Part shown: piece after piece, positions 22,930-30,792 of the stretch | Layout: each line of letters starts with the position of its first letter | Numbering within the stretch: the first letter of the stretch is position 1 | Assembly: GCA_019114225.1 (NCBI GenBank) | Contig: DXFW01000023.1 | Span: 1-38,276, forward strand | Source: Candidatus Allofournierella pullicola | Lineage (GTDB): Bacteria > Bacillota > Clostridia > Oscillospirales > Ruminococcaceae | DNA: 38,276 bases | Direction: 5' to 3' | The notes under the pieces: generated by a model | Database searches by the model: none | The model's input: the letters and a program-made list of their open reading frames with translations, nothing else | What the model was told of the DNA's origin: nothing | Program-made: the position numbers and the translations under genes

Positions 22930-23958
22930 TCATGCCTGCAGGGAATAGCCGGAGAAGCAGTCCAGCACCGGGTCATAGTAGACGGCCACATCGCCGCCCT
23001 CCCAGCTGAACAGAAGCATGGCCTGCTGCTCCATCGTCACCACCTGGGCGTCCAGCCCGGCCTCCAGGAGCACCCGGGCCAGCTCGGCGTCACCGAGGGA
23101 AGTGTCCCCCGGGATGACCTCGTGGGGATACAGGCCCTCATACGCGCCCGTGGGGGGCAGCCAGCTGGCCCTGTAATAAGACTGCATGGCCCGGGTCTGC
23201 CCCATGCGAAAAGCGCCGGCCAGCTCATACAGCAGGCTGTCTGTGCGCAGAATGCCCTCGTCCTGCCACCAGGCCGTCATCTCATCCCCGGCAAACTGCA
23301 CATCGCCCAGGTGCTCGACCTTGAGGCGGAACAGCTCTTCAAGGAACTCATACAGCCCGGCGTACCGCTCATCCTCCGAAAAGCCGAACAGATACTTCAG
23401 TTCATCGCGGCAGCGCTGCACCGCCGTCTCCTGCCAATCGTCGGGCAGGTCCTGATAGCCTTCGGGGGCAAACACCCGGCAGGTCACCGCAAAGCCGGTG
23501 TCCCGCCGGCCCACCGACACCTGGGCCGTCAGGCTGCGCGGGCTGTCATCCCCGCCGGGCAGCGTTTCGCTGAAGTGCACGTCCCGGGCAAAAAAGCACT
23601 CGCTGCCCTGGGCCGACACCCGCCAGCAGGAGCCGGGCAGGCCGTTCTCCGTGCCCGCGTCCCAGCCGGCAAGGATCAGCCAGGGCCGGGCCAGATCCGG
23701 CACAAAGCCGAGGTTTTCCTGCCGGACGGCGGCGTCGGTGAGGGAGTATTCCTCCCATATCTCCTCCGGCCAGAACAGAACGTCGGCGCTTTCCACGCCC
23801 AGCGCGTTGTGGACGGGCAGAGCGGTGCGGGCGGTCACCTGCCGGGGCGGCACAAAGCGGCCCGCACCCCACACGGCGGCCATGCCTGCCGCCAGCACCC
23901 CGGCGCAGCCCGCCAGAAAAAGCAGCCGGACGCGCCGGGCGCGGGAACGTTTTTTCAT
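22930..23958 (-). CDS. Membrane-anchored protein, tandem paralog 2
   Basis: A 342-residue protein with a very basic N-terminus (KKRSRARRVR), a membrane helix at about residues 11-30, and an outward body. Family blocks: RTALPVHNALGVESADVLFW, DDWQETAVQRCRDELKYLF and YYDPVLDCFSGYSLQ. It is a more distant copy than paralogs 3 and 4. It has no visible enzyme motif. AAAAGGAGG lies upstream of ATG 23958, 24 bases after paralog 1. Neighbour order suggests co-expression with the kinase and regulator. Confidence 0.72.
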   Translation of the reverse strand: MKKRSRARRVRLLFLAGCAGVLAAGMAAVWGAGRFVPPRQVTARTALPVHNALGVESADVLFWPEEIWEEYSLTDAAVRQENLGFVPDLARPWLILAGWDAGTENGLPGSCWRVSAQGSECFFARDVHFSETLPGGDDSPRSLTAQVSVGRRDTGFAVTCRVFAPEGYQDLPDDWQETAVQRCRDELKYLFGFSEDERYAGLYEFLEELFRLKVEHLGDVQFAGDEMTAWWQDEGILRTDSLLYELAGAFRMGQTRAMQSYYRASWLPPTGAYEGLYPHEVIPGDTSLGDAELARVLLEAGLDAQVVTMEQQAMLLFSWEGGDVAVYYDPVLDCFSGYSLQA

Positions 23959-23982
23959 GGCGGGCCTCCTTTTGCCGAACGC

Positions 23983-25128
23983 TTACTGTATGGCAATGCC
24001 GGACCAGGTCTCCAGCACCGGGTCGTAATAAAGCCCGATGGTGCTGCCCTCGCCGGAAAACAGCACCAGAACGCTGTGGGTCAGGGTGACCACCTGCAGT
24101 TCCATGCCGTATTCGGCGTACTGCTGCTGCAGGCGCTGTTCCAGCTTGTGGGTGTCCTCCTCGCTCATGGTGCCGCCGGCCAGCGCCACCGGGTCGGGGG
24201 AATTTTCCGGCGGCCAGAGGGCGGTGTCCGGCCCAAGGCCCGCCGGCCACTGCAAAAACCAGTCAAAGCCCAGCCATTCCGCCAAAGGCCCGCCGACCCG
24301 GTCCATCAGGTTTTCGATGGGCATGCGGGAGGCCGCCTGCAGCCGCCGCAGCGCCTCGTCGCTCAAAGAGCCGTCCTCCGCGTCCAAAGGCTGCGAGGCG
24401 GGTCCTTCCTCCGGCTCGCCGGCCACGTTCGCCGGGGACGGAGTGGCCGAGATCACTTCGGAGGCGGTGACATCGTCCATCAGCCAGCCCGCAGCACCGC
24501 ACTGGAACCAGAGGTCCAGCAGCACCTGGCGGTAGGCCGCCTCCCGCTGGGCCTCGGTGGGGCTTTGGCCGGCTTTGAGCACAAAGCTCAGCGCCACCCC
24601 GAAGGACAGCGTGGGGTCGGAGCCGCCGCCCATGCCCATGTCCAGCGTGAGGGTCTGGGGCGTGCCGCCCTCGGGCGTCCAGAGCACCTCCAGGTCCCGA
24701 AGGTACTGGCAGCCGGCCCGGTCGTCGTTGTAGGTCTCCACCGCTTTGCCGGAGGTCTCGATCTCCACGCCCCCCTGCAGGATCGAGTCGATGAGCACCA
24801 CCAGCAGTTCGCTCATGTAAGATTCGTCTTCCACCGCAAGCAGAGAGGGCTCCTGCCCGGCGTGCTCGTCGTAAAACGTCCAGGGCCAGAAGCTCACGTC
24901 GTCGGTGCGCTGACCCACCGCGCTGTAGACCGGCAGGGCGGACTCCGCCTGCACCTGCCTGCGGGGAGCCAGCACCGCCTGCTCCAGCAGGAAGGTGGCG
25001 GCCGTGCCTGCCACCAGGATGGCCGCGCCCATGGTCATCACCTTGCGCTGCACCCTGCGTCCCTCGTCCTTTTTCCGGGCCGCGGCGCGCCCGGCCGCCG
25101 GAGGCCGGCGGATCCGCCGCCCGCTCAT
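23983..25128 (-). CDS. Membrane-anchored protein, tandem paralog 1 (most divergent)
   Basis: A 381-residue protein: basic N-terminus of about 30 residues, a membrane helix at about 34-50, then an extracellular body. It keeps the family ends (ESALPVYSAVGQRTDDVSFW; then LVLFSGEGSTIGLYYDPVLE) but has a longer, different middle with ATPSPANVAGEPEEGPASQP as a loop and lacks the DDWQETAVQ block. ATG 25128 overlaps the kinase stop codon by four bases, so its synthesis is coupled to the kinase. The larger frame upstream belongs to the kinase in another reading frame. It might be a sensory partner of the kinase, by position only. Confidence 0.72.
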   Translation of the reverse strand: MSGRRIRRPPAAGRAAARKKDEGRRVQRKVMTMGAAILVAGTAATFLLEQAVLAPRRQVQAESALPVYSAVGQRTDDVSFWPWTFYDEHAGQEPSLLAVEDESYMSELLVVLIDSILQGGVEIETSGKAVETYNDDRAGCQYLRDLEVLWTPEGGTPQTLTLDMGMGGGSDPTLSFGVALSFVLKAGQSPTEAQREAAYRQVLLDLWFQCGAAGWLMDDVTASEVISATPSPANVAGEPEEGPASQPLDAEDGSLSDEALRRLQAASRMPIENLMDRVGGPLAEWLGFDWFLQWPAGLGPDTALWPPENSPDPVALAGGTMSEEDTHKLEQRLQQQYAEYGMELQVVTLTHSVLVLFSGEGSTIGLYYDPVLETWSGIAIQ

Positions 25129-26600
25129 GGTTCCTCCCGCGCCGGGGAGGGCGGGGCCGCCAGCGGAAAGCGCAGGGTGATGAGGGTGCCCTTGCCCACC
25201 CGGCTGTCGATGGCAAAAGCGCCCTTGTGGATCCGGCAGATCTCCTCGCACAAAGCAAGGCCCAGCCCCGCGCCGCCGGCCTTGCGGCTGCGGGACTTAT
25301 CCACCATATAAAAGGGCTGACGCACCTTTTCCAGTTCTTTTTCGGGAATGCCCTGGCCGTAGTCCCGGATCATGATCTCCGCCTGGCCGCCCTGGCGGTG
25401 GGCCAGCATTTGGATCCGGCTGCCCTCGGGGCTGGCCTTGCGGCCGTTGTCGATGAAGTTATAAAGCAGCGACTTGAACAGCTCCCGGTCCATCATCAAA
25501 AACAGGCCCTCTTCGCAGACGTGCTGCAGCGTCAGGCCGGAGCTGGCCAGCACCGGCTCCATGGCGGCGGCCACTTCCTTCATCACGTCCGCCAGGGGCT
25601 CGGAGGTGAACACCAGGTTCTGGCTGCCCACGTTCAAAAGCTCCATCAGCTTGCCGGAGAGCGAGCGCATGCGCTTTGTCTCCTCCACGATGATCCCGGC
25701 GTATTCCATCCGCTTTTTGTCCGGCACATCCTTTTGCAGATACAAAAGGTCGGCAAAGCCCAGAATGCTGGTGAGGGGCGTTTTCATCTCGTGGGCCATG
25801 TTGGCGATGAAAGCGCTGCGGTCCTCGGCGGCCTGTTCCAGCTGGGTGACCCGGCTTTCCACCGCCTCGGCCATGCGGTTCATATCCTGGGCCAGGTCCG
25901 CCAGCTCGTCGGAGCCGGAAAGGCGGATACGCTCGGAATAGCTGCCCGCGGCAATGCGCCTCGACGCGCGGGAAAGCACGTTCAGCGGGCGCAGAAGGCC
26001 CCGCACCACCGCCAGCAGCACGCCGGCGGCGGCCAGGCTTCCGGTGGCGCTGAGGGCCAGCGCCGTGGCCGCCTGGCGGCGCAGAATGCCCTCCACCTCC
26101 GACACATCAAAGACGCACAGCAGGCGGTAGTCCGTCTGCTCCAGGGAGAGGGGGGCGTTCAGCGCAAGATAGAGCCGCCCCTCCTGCCGGAAGGTGCGGG
26201 AGTAGGTGAGGGCCGGGTCGGCATAATCGTCGCCCTGCAGCGCGGCGGCGTCCAACAGCGCCTCAAAGGTCTGGCCGCCGACGGTGTTCCAGCCCTCGGC
26301 GCCCCGGCGCAGCAGGCGGCTGGCCACGAGATACTCGTCCGCCTCCTGCCTTGCCAGCACGGCGGCCGCCGCGGTGTCGGCCTCGTCGGCGGAAAGGCGC
26401 ACCTTGCCGCTTTGCAGCCGCTGGCTGACCACGCCGGTCTTGATGAGGCTGGCCAGCGACTGCTGCTGGGTCAGGGCGCGCTGGTTTTCCCGCTCCCACA
26501 GCGAACTGCGGCTGGAAAACAAAAACAGCAGGCTCAAAAGGCTGGTGACCGCCACGGTCAGCGCCAGGGTGGACAGAAAGATCTTCTGCCAGAGTTTCAT
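25125..26600 (-). CDS. Sensor histidine kinase of a two-component system
   Basis: A 491-residue membrane kinase. TM1 lies at about residues 8-29, an extracellular sensor region of about 150 residues at 30-178, and TM2 near 178-201. A HAMP linker RPLNVLSRASRRIAAGSY follows, then HisKA with the phospho-acceptor His near residue 269 in IANMAHEMKTPL, and an HATPase domain with N-box NFIDNGRKAS, G1 DYGQGIP and G2 GGAGLGLAL. ATG 26600 lies 3 bases after the regulator stop. It overlaps paralog 1 by four bases. The signal is unknown. The adjacent paralogs, which are outward facing, are plausible partners. Confidence 0.93.
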   Translation of the reverse strand: MKLWQKIFLSTLALTVAVTSLLSLLFLFSSRSSLWERENQRALTQQQSLASLIKTGVVSQRLQSGKVRLSADEADTAAAAVLARQEADEYLVASRLLRRGAEGWNTVGGQTFEALLDAAALQGDDYADPALTYSRTFRQEGRLYLALNAPLSLEQTDYRLLCVFDVSEVEGILRRQAATALALSATGSLAAAGVLLAVVRGLLRPLNVLSRASRRIAAGSYSERIRLSGSDELADLAQDMNRMAEAVESRVTQLEQAAEDRSAFIANMAHEMKTPLTSILGFADLLYLQKDVPDKKRMEYAGIIVEETKRMRSLSGKLMELLNVGSQNLVFTSEPLADVMKEVAAAMEPVLASSGLTLQHVCEEGLFLMMDRELFKSLLYNFIDNGRKASPEGSRIQMLAHRQGGQAEIMIRDYGQGIPEKELEKVRQPFYMVDKSRSRKAGGAGLGLALCEEICRIHKGAFAIDSRVGKGTLITLRFPLAAPPSPAREEP

Positions 26601-26603
26601 GTG

Positions 26604-27257
26604 TCAGCTCTCCAGTCGGTAGCCCACCCGGGGCAGGGTGACCAGTTTTTCGGAAAGGTGGAGTTTCTGGCGCAGCCGCTGCACGTGGATGTCCACCGTG
26701 CGGCTCTCGCCCTCGAACTCATAGCCCCAGACCAGGGCCAGCAGCTTTGCACGGCTGAGGGCCAGGTCCCGGTTCTGCAAAAACACCCGCAGCAGCTCGA
26801 ACTCCTTGGGGGAGAGGGCCACCGGCTCGCCCTTCAGCGTCACGGTGTGGCTGCCCAGGTCCTGGCGGATGTCGCCGTATTCCAGCACCTCCCGGCCCTT
26901 GCCCCGGCGGCGCAGGGCCACCTCCACTCGGGCCAGCAGTTCCAGCGCCTCAAAGGGCTTGGCGATGTAGTCCTCGGCCCCCAGGTGCAGCCCCCGGACT
27001 TTATCCGCCACCTGCTGCATGGCGGAAAGAAAGATCACCGGCGTGCCCTGGCTGGCCACCCGTTCCATCACGGCAAAGCCATCCAGGCCCGGCAGCATAA
27101 CATCCAGCAGCACCAGATCGAAGCCCCCGGCAAAAATGCGCTCCACCGCCTTTTCGCCGTCGGAGCAGATCTCGCTGGAATAGCCCCCCAGCGACAGGGT
27201 GGCCTCGATCATCTGGGCGATATGTGCTTCATCCTCCACGATCAGGATGTGTGCCAT
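26604..27257 (-). CDS. OmpR/PhoB-family response regulator
   Basis: A 217-residue regulator. The receiver domain has the acidic triad at EDE (residues 8-10), phospho-acceptor Asp52 in LLDVMLPG, and the conserved Lys in IAKPFEALELL. The C-terminal winged helix has LSPKEFELLRVFLQN and RTVDIHVQRLRQKL. ATG 27257 (MAHILIVEDE) has AAGGAGG 9 bases upstream; the longer frame to 27545 overlaps the nrdG end and its own promoter. It is first gene of the regulator-kinase-paralog operon. It probably binds the 18-bp box at 27355-27372 and at 20715-20732. Confidence 0.93.
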   Translation of the reverse strand: MAHILIVEDEAHIAQMIEATLSLGGYSSEICSDGEKAVERIFAGGFDLVLLDVMLPGLDGFAVMERVASQGTPVIFLSAMQQVADKVRGLHLGAEDYIAKPFEALELLARVEVALRRRGKGREVLEYGDIRQDLGSHTVTLKGEPVALSPKEFELLRVFLQNRDLALSRAKLLALVWGYEFEGESRTVDIHVQRLRQKLHLSEKLVTLPRVGYRLES

Positions 27258-27315
27258 GGCATGATTCCTCCTTTTTGTGCAAAAGGCCCCGGCCAGCGGC
27301 CCCGGGCCCTTTAAC

Positions 27316-27372
27316 AGTATGCCACACCCGGGCCCAAGGTGTCGACAACAAGTTGTATCGAAACTGTAAATA
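27316..27372 (-). promoter_or_regulatory. Response-regulator box and promoter of its own operon
   Basis: Minus strand TATTTACAGTTTCGATAC (27372-27355), 33 bases, then -10 CATACT (27321-27316). A -35 candidate TCGACA lies 18 bases before the -10, and a TGG extension precedes the -10. The box therefore sits just upstream of the -35, the usual site for an activator. The same box and spacing occur at 20676-20732. Confidence 0.68.
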
Positions 27373-27380
27373 CCAAAGGA

Positions 27381-27415
27381 AAACGGGCCGTTTTTTTGCA
27401 CAAAACGGCCCGTTT
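27381..27415. terminator. Terminator after nrdG
   Basis: A 13-bp perfect stem AAACGGGCCGTTT (27381-27393) with AAACGGCCCGTTT (27403-27415), U-rich at its 3' side on both strands. It ends the nrdG transcript seven bases after the gene and insulates the downstream box. Confidence 0.75.
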
Positions 27416-27421
27416 GCTCTT

Positions 27422-27940
27422 TTATTCGTGTTCGCCCACCCAGCGCTCGCCTTCCTCCCACACGGGAGCGGAGGCGGCAAGGCTTTTCGGCACGTTCAGA
27501 ATGCGCTGGTTGCGGCTGCCCCGAAAGCGCAGCTCCAGGCTGCACTGCTCCTGCAAAAAGGGGCCGTCGATGAGGGTGTCCAGCGCGGCCAGCAGGGCCT
27601 TCTGGCCCTGGGTGCCTTCCATCAGCTGCTCAAAGGTATAGCCGGTGTAGGCCGCCACCTCAAAGCCCGCTTCGCGGCAAAGGCGCACAAACTCCAGCAT
27701 TTCCTCCCCCGCCTGGGCGAAGGGTTCGCCGCCGGAGAGGGTGACCCCCTTGCACAGCGGGCTTTTTTTCGCCAGCGCCACCATCTCTTCGGGGCTGCAC
27801 TCCTGCCCGCCCTCAAAGGCCCATGTCTCGGGGTTGTGGCACCCCGGGCAGTGGTGGGGGCAGCCCTGGAAGAACACGGTGAACCGCAGCCCCGGGCCGT
27901 CTACAATGCTGTCGGCCACACAGCCTGCAACTTTCAGCAT
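27422..27940 (-). CDS. nrdG: Anaerobic ribonucleotide reductase-activating protein
   Basis: Radical-SAM enzyme that creates the glycyl radical on class III ribonucleotide reductase. The 172-residue product has the family's C-x3-C-x2-C iron-sulfur motif in FFQGCPHHCPGCHNPETW, and the SAM-binding GGEP in LSGGEPFAQAGEEML. ATG 27940 shares one base with the stop codon of the preceding 48-residue gene, so the two are coupled; frames reaching further upstream enter that gene. It acts on the small tail protein if that protein carries the radical, as argued for 27940-28086. Confidence 0.94.
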   Translation of the reverse strand: MLKVAGCVADSIVDGPGLRFTVFFQGCPHHCPGCHNPETWAFEGGQECSPEEMVALAKKSPLCKGVTLSGGEPFAQAGEEMLEFVRLCREAGFEVAAYTGYTFEQLMEGTQGQKALLAALDTLIDGPFLQEQCSLELRFRGSRNQRILNVPKSLAASAPVWEEGERWVGEHE

Positions 27941-28086
27941 TACAGGTGCTTCACCCGGTCGTGCTCTTCGGCCTTCTTGGCGTCGTTCCACTTGTCCATG
28001 GTGCCCACCAGGTAGCCGGTGATACGGCGGATACGCTCGAACTGGACGTCCTTGCCCACAACGGATTGTTTCTGCATAGCAGCCAT
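27940..28086 (-). CDS. Stand-alone glycyl-radical tail of class III ribonucleotide reductase (48 aa)
   Basis: The residues RIRRITGYLVG then KWNDAKKAEEHDRVKHL match the C-terminal tail of full-length class III NrdD, where the glycine of the (T/C)GYLxG motif holds the radical and the chain ends RVKHL. Here they form an independent 48-residue protein with its own site AAGGAGG 7 bases before ATG 28086. The upstream nrdD ends without this tail. The gene abuts nrdG. I infer that NrdG activates this small protein, which docks into NrdD. It is separated from nrdD by 127 bases, so this is not a simple frameshift. It could instead be a spare radical domain like YfiD for pyruvate formate-lyase. Confidence 0.75.
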   Translation of the reverse strand: MAAMQKQSVVGKDVQFERIRRITGYLVGTMDKWNDAKKAEEHDRVKHL

Positions 28087-28136
28087 GATGTTTCCTCCTT
28101 GGACCTTTTGGGGTCTTTTCAAAAATCGTTATCGTT

Positions 28137-28142
28137 ATTATA
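28137..28142 (-). promoter_or_regulatory. -10-like site before the NrdD-tail/nrdG pair
   Basis: A perfect TATAAT on the minus strand (28142-28137), 51 bases before the tail gene's ATG, inside the 127-base gap after nrdD. No good -35 was found (AGGCGG at the expected place). It may allow independent expression of the tail and nrdG. A small hairpin (TTGTTGC/GCAACAG type) without a U-run lies between it and nrdD. Confidence 0.35.
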
Positions 28143-28213
28143 TCGCGTTCGGCGGGCGGCCGCCTGTTGCACCGGCAACAAGGCGCACCGTTCGCCCCGC
28201 GCTTTGACGGGGA

Positions 28214-30499
28214 TCAGTCGCACCCGCAGAAGGTGGGCACGCCGGGATACTTTTTGCGAAGCTCGGCCAGCTTTTCGGGGCTGAGAGCCTCGCCGCTGCG
28301 GCGGCCGCACCGGGGGCACACGTCGCCGATGACGCCCACATAGCCGCACACGGGGTCACGGTCGACGGGGTGGTTGATACTGCCGTAGCCCACGCCCGCG
28401 TCGTGCATGCAGCGCACCACGCTCTCGAAGGCTTCCAGATTGTTGGCGGTGTCGCCGTCCAGCTCCACATAGCTGATGTGGCCGGCGTTGGTGAAGGCGT
28501 GGTAGGGCGCTTCCTTCTGGATCTTGTCGTAGGCGGAGATGTGGAACCAGACGGGGATGTGGAAGCTGTTGGTGTAGTATTCCCGGTCGGTGACGCCGGG
28601 GATGACGCCGAAGCGCTTGCGGTCCATGCGGGTGAAGCGGCCGGAGAGGCCCTCCGCCGGGGTGGCCAGCAGGGTGAAGTTCATCTTCATCTCCTGGCTC
28701 TTCTTGTCGCAGAACTCGCGCATATGGCCCACGATCTCCAGGCCCTTCTTCTGCATTTCCTCGCTCTCGCCGTGTTGTTGGCCGTAGAGGGCGGTGAGGG
28801 TCTCGGCCAGGCCGATGAAGCCGATGGAGAGGGTGCCGTGCTTGAGCACCTCACGCACCTCGTCGGCGGGGCCCAGGTTGTCGCTGTCCAGCCAGACGCC
28901 CTGGCCCATCAGGAAGGGGAAGTTGTAGACCCGCTTGGCCGCCTGGATCTCGTAGCGGTCCAGCAGCTGCTTTGCCACCAGCTCCAGCATGGCGTCCAGC
29001 TTCTTGTAGAAGGCGGCCTCGTCGTGGTTGGCCAGGATGGCCAGGCGGGGCAGGTTGATGGAGGTGAAAGACAGGTTGCCGCGGCTGTAGCTGATCTGGC
29101 GGTCGGGGTCATAGACGTTGCCCATCACGCGGGTGCGGCAGCCCATGGTGGCCACCTCGGTCTCGGGATGGCCGGGCTTGTAGTACTGGAGGTTGAAGGG
29201 CGCGTCCAGGAACACGTAGTTCGGGAACAGGCGCTTGGCGCTGACCTTCATGCTCAGCTTGAACAGGTCGTAGTTGGCATCGCCCTCGTTGTAGTTCACG
29301 CCCTCCTTGACCTTGAAGATGTGGATGGGGAAGATGGGCGTCTCGCCGTGGCCCAGGCCCGCGTCCTCCGCCAGGAGGATGTTGCGGATGGCCATGCGGC
29401 CCTCGGGGGAGGTGTCGGTGCCGTAGTTAATGCTGCTGAAGGGGGTCTGGGCGCCGGCGCGGGAGTGCATGGTGTTCAGGTTGTGCACAAAGCCTTCCAT
29501 GGCCTGGTAGGTGTCCCGGTCGGTCTGCTTGTAGGCACGGCGGCGGGCGGTGGCCACAATGCGTTTCGCCTCTTCGGCGGAAAGGGCGCTGGTCTCGGCC
29601 AGGGCGTCGGCCACGATGGCGTCAAACTCCTCGGCCTTCACTTCCATGCGGGGCTGCATGTCCAGCGCGTCGGCAGCCTTGTTCACCGCGGCGGCGGTCA
29701 GGGCGCTCTCGTCCTCACTGTCCAGCAGGTCCTCCACGCCTTCGGTCAGCTTTTTCAGATAGAGCTTCGCGAAGCTCTTGCGGATCCCCTCGGCCATGCC
29801 GTAGTCGAAGTTGGGGATGGACTGGCCGCCGTGCTGGTCGTTCTGGTTGGACTGGATGGCGATGGCCGCCAGCGCCGCGTAGCTGCCAATGCTGGCGGGC
29901 TCGCGCAGAAAACCGTGGCCGGTGGAGAAGCCGCCGTGGAACAGGCGCAGGATGTCGATCTGGGTGCAGGTGGTGGTGAGGGAATAGAAATCGAAATCGT
30001 GGATGTGGATGTCGCCCTCGGAGTGAGCCTTGGCCTGCTCGGGAGTGAGCAGGTAGGCCGCGTTGTAGGCCTTGGCGCCGGCGGTGCCGATCTGCAGCAT
30101 GCTGCCCATGGCGGTGTTGCCGTCGATGTTGGCGTTGTCACGCTTCATGTCGCTGATACGGGCGTCCACGTTGGTGATCTCGTCGATGGTCTTCATCAGG
30201 CTGGTGTTGGCCTCGCGGATACGGGTGCGGTTGGCCCGGTACAGGATGTACTTCTTGGCCGCCTCGTCGTGGCCGCACTCCATCAGGCCGGTCTCCACCG
30301 CGTCCTGGATCTGCTCGATCTGGGGGGAGTCCTCGCCGCAATCCACCTCCAGGTGGCGGGCCACCTTGTTGGCCACGCGGGCCGCTTCCCGCGCGTCGCC
30401 TTCGCCGGCGGCCTCCAGGGCTTTGAGCACGGCGGACGCGATCTTGCCCTCGTCGAACAGGACTACGCGGCCATCCCGCTTGATAACGCTTTTGATCAT
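28214..30499 (-). CDS. nrdD: Anaerobic ribonucleoside-triphosphate reductase, large part (lacking glycyl-radical tail)
   Basis: Class III reductase making deoxynucleoside triphosphates without oxygen, with formate as reductant in known members. The 761-residue product starts with an ATP-cone (KRDGRVVLFDEGKIASAV) for allosteric control and then the catalytic barrel with HGGQSIPNFDYGMAEGIRKSF. Near the end is a zinc-ribbon-like HPVDRDPVCGYVGVIGDV followed by CPRCG, then a 25-residue tail ending FCGCD. The usual following RR-x-(T/C)GYLG tail is absent and appears instead in the gene at 27940. ATG 30499 has AGGAGG 9 bases upstream. Confidence 0.93.
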   Translation of the reverse strand: MIKSVIKRDGRVVLFDEGKIASAVLKALEAAGEGDAREAARVANKVARHLEVDCGEDSPQIEQIQDAVETGLMECGHDEAAKKYILYRANRTRIREANTSLMKTIDEITNVDARISDMKRDNANIDGNTAMGSMLQIGTAGAKAYNAAYLLTPEQAKAHSEGDIHIHDFDFYSLTTTCTQIDILRLFHGGFSTGHGFLREPASIGSYAALAAIAIQSNQNDQHGGQSIPNFDYGMAEGIRKSFAKLYLKKLTEGVEDLLDSEDESALTAAAVNKAADALDMQPRMEVKAEEFDAIVADALAETSALSAEEAKRIVATARRRAYKQTDRDTYQAMEGFVHNLNTMHSRAGAQTPFSSINYGTDTSPEGRMAIRNILLAEDAGLGHGETPIFPIHIFKVKEGVNYNEGDANYDLFKLSMKVSAKRLFPNYVFLDAPFNLQYYKPGHPETEVATMGCRTRVMGNVYDPDRQISYSRGNLSFTSINLPRLAILANHDEAAFYKKLDAMLELVAKQLLDRYEIQAAKRVYNFPFLMGQGVWLDSDNLGPADEVREVLKHGTLSIGFIGLAETLTALYGQQHGESEEMQKKGLEIVGHMREFCDKKSQEMKMNFTLLATPAEGLSGRFTRMDRKRFGVIPGVTDREYYTNSFHIPVWFHISAYDKIQKEAPYHAFTNAGHISYVELDGDTANNLEAFESVVRCMHDAGVGYGSINHPVDRDPVCGYVGVIGDVCPRCGRRSGEALSPEKLAELRKKYPGVPTFCGCD

Positions 30500-30608
30500 G
30501 TGCAAACTCCTCCTGACCCGGCTCTGCGCCTTGCTTTGCGCTGTGTCGGCCCCCATGCGCGCCGTTTGGTCATTCTCTGTATTTTGGGGTGAAAACGCTG
30601 TTTAAAAC

Positions 30609-30638
30609 ATTATGGCACCTACATATAGTGGCTGTCAA
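30609..30638 (-). promoter_or_regulatory. nrdD promoter with NrdR-box-like core
   Basis: Minus strand TTGACA (30638-30633), 18-base spacer, CATAAT (30614-30609) with a TG extension. The spacer contains CCACTATATGTAGG, whose left half fits the NrdR consensus (ACACTATAT) well and right half less so. NrdR boxes usually come in pairs and a second one was not found. ATG 30499 is about 100 bases downstream. Confidence 0.6.
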
Positions 30639-30702
30639 TATGACCGGGCGCAAAATTAGCGCCAAGGTTTGGATGAATTTTTTGTGAGTTTTGCTTTTCG
30701 CG

Positions 30703-30731
30703 TTCAAAAGGGGGCAAAAACATGCTACAAT
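30703..30731 (+). promoter_or_regulatory. Promoter of the metallopeptidase/flippase pair
   Basis: TTCAAA (30703-30708), a 17-base spacer and TACAAT (30726-30731) with a TGC extension. Confidence 0.6.
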
Positions 30732-30792
30732 GAATGCGCACAATGTGCTTTCAGGCCCCCTTCGGGGCACAAAAAGGGGAGTGAACGCCGCC

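Noticed and set aside
28087-28213. Frameshift or sequencing error as explanation for the short NrdD tail gene
   Set aside because: The gap is 127 bases, contains a ribosome-binding site and a -10-like site, and NrdD ends in its own extra tail, so a single indel cannot join the two.
28370-30592. 740-codon open frame opposite nrdD
   Set aside because: Antisense shadow of a highly conserved enzyme, with low-complexity Gly/Val/Ala/His composition and no domain.
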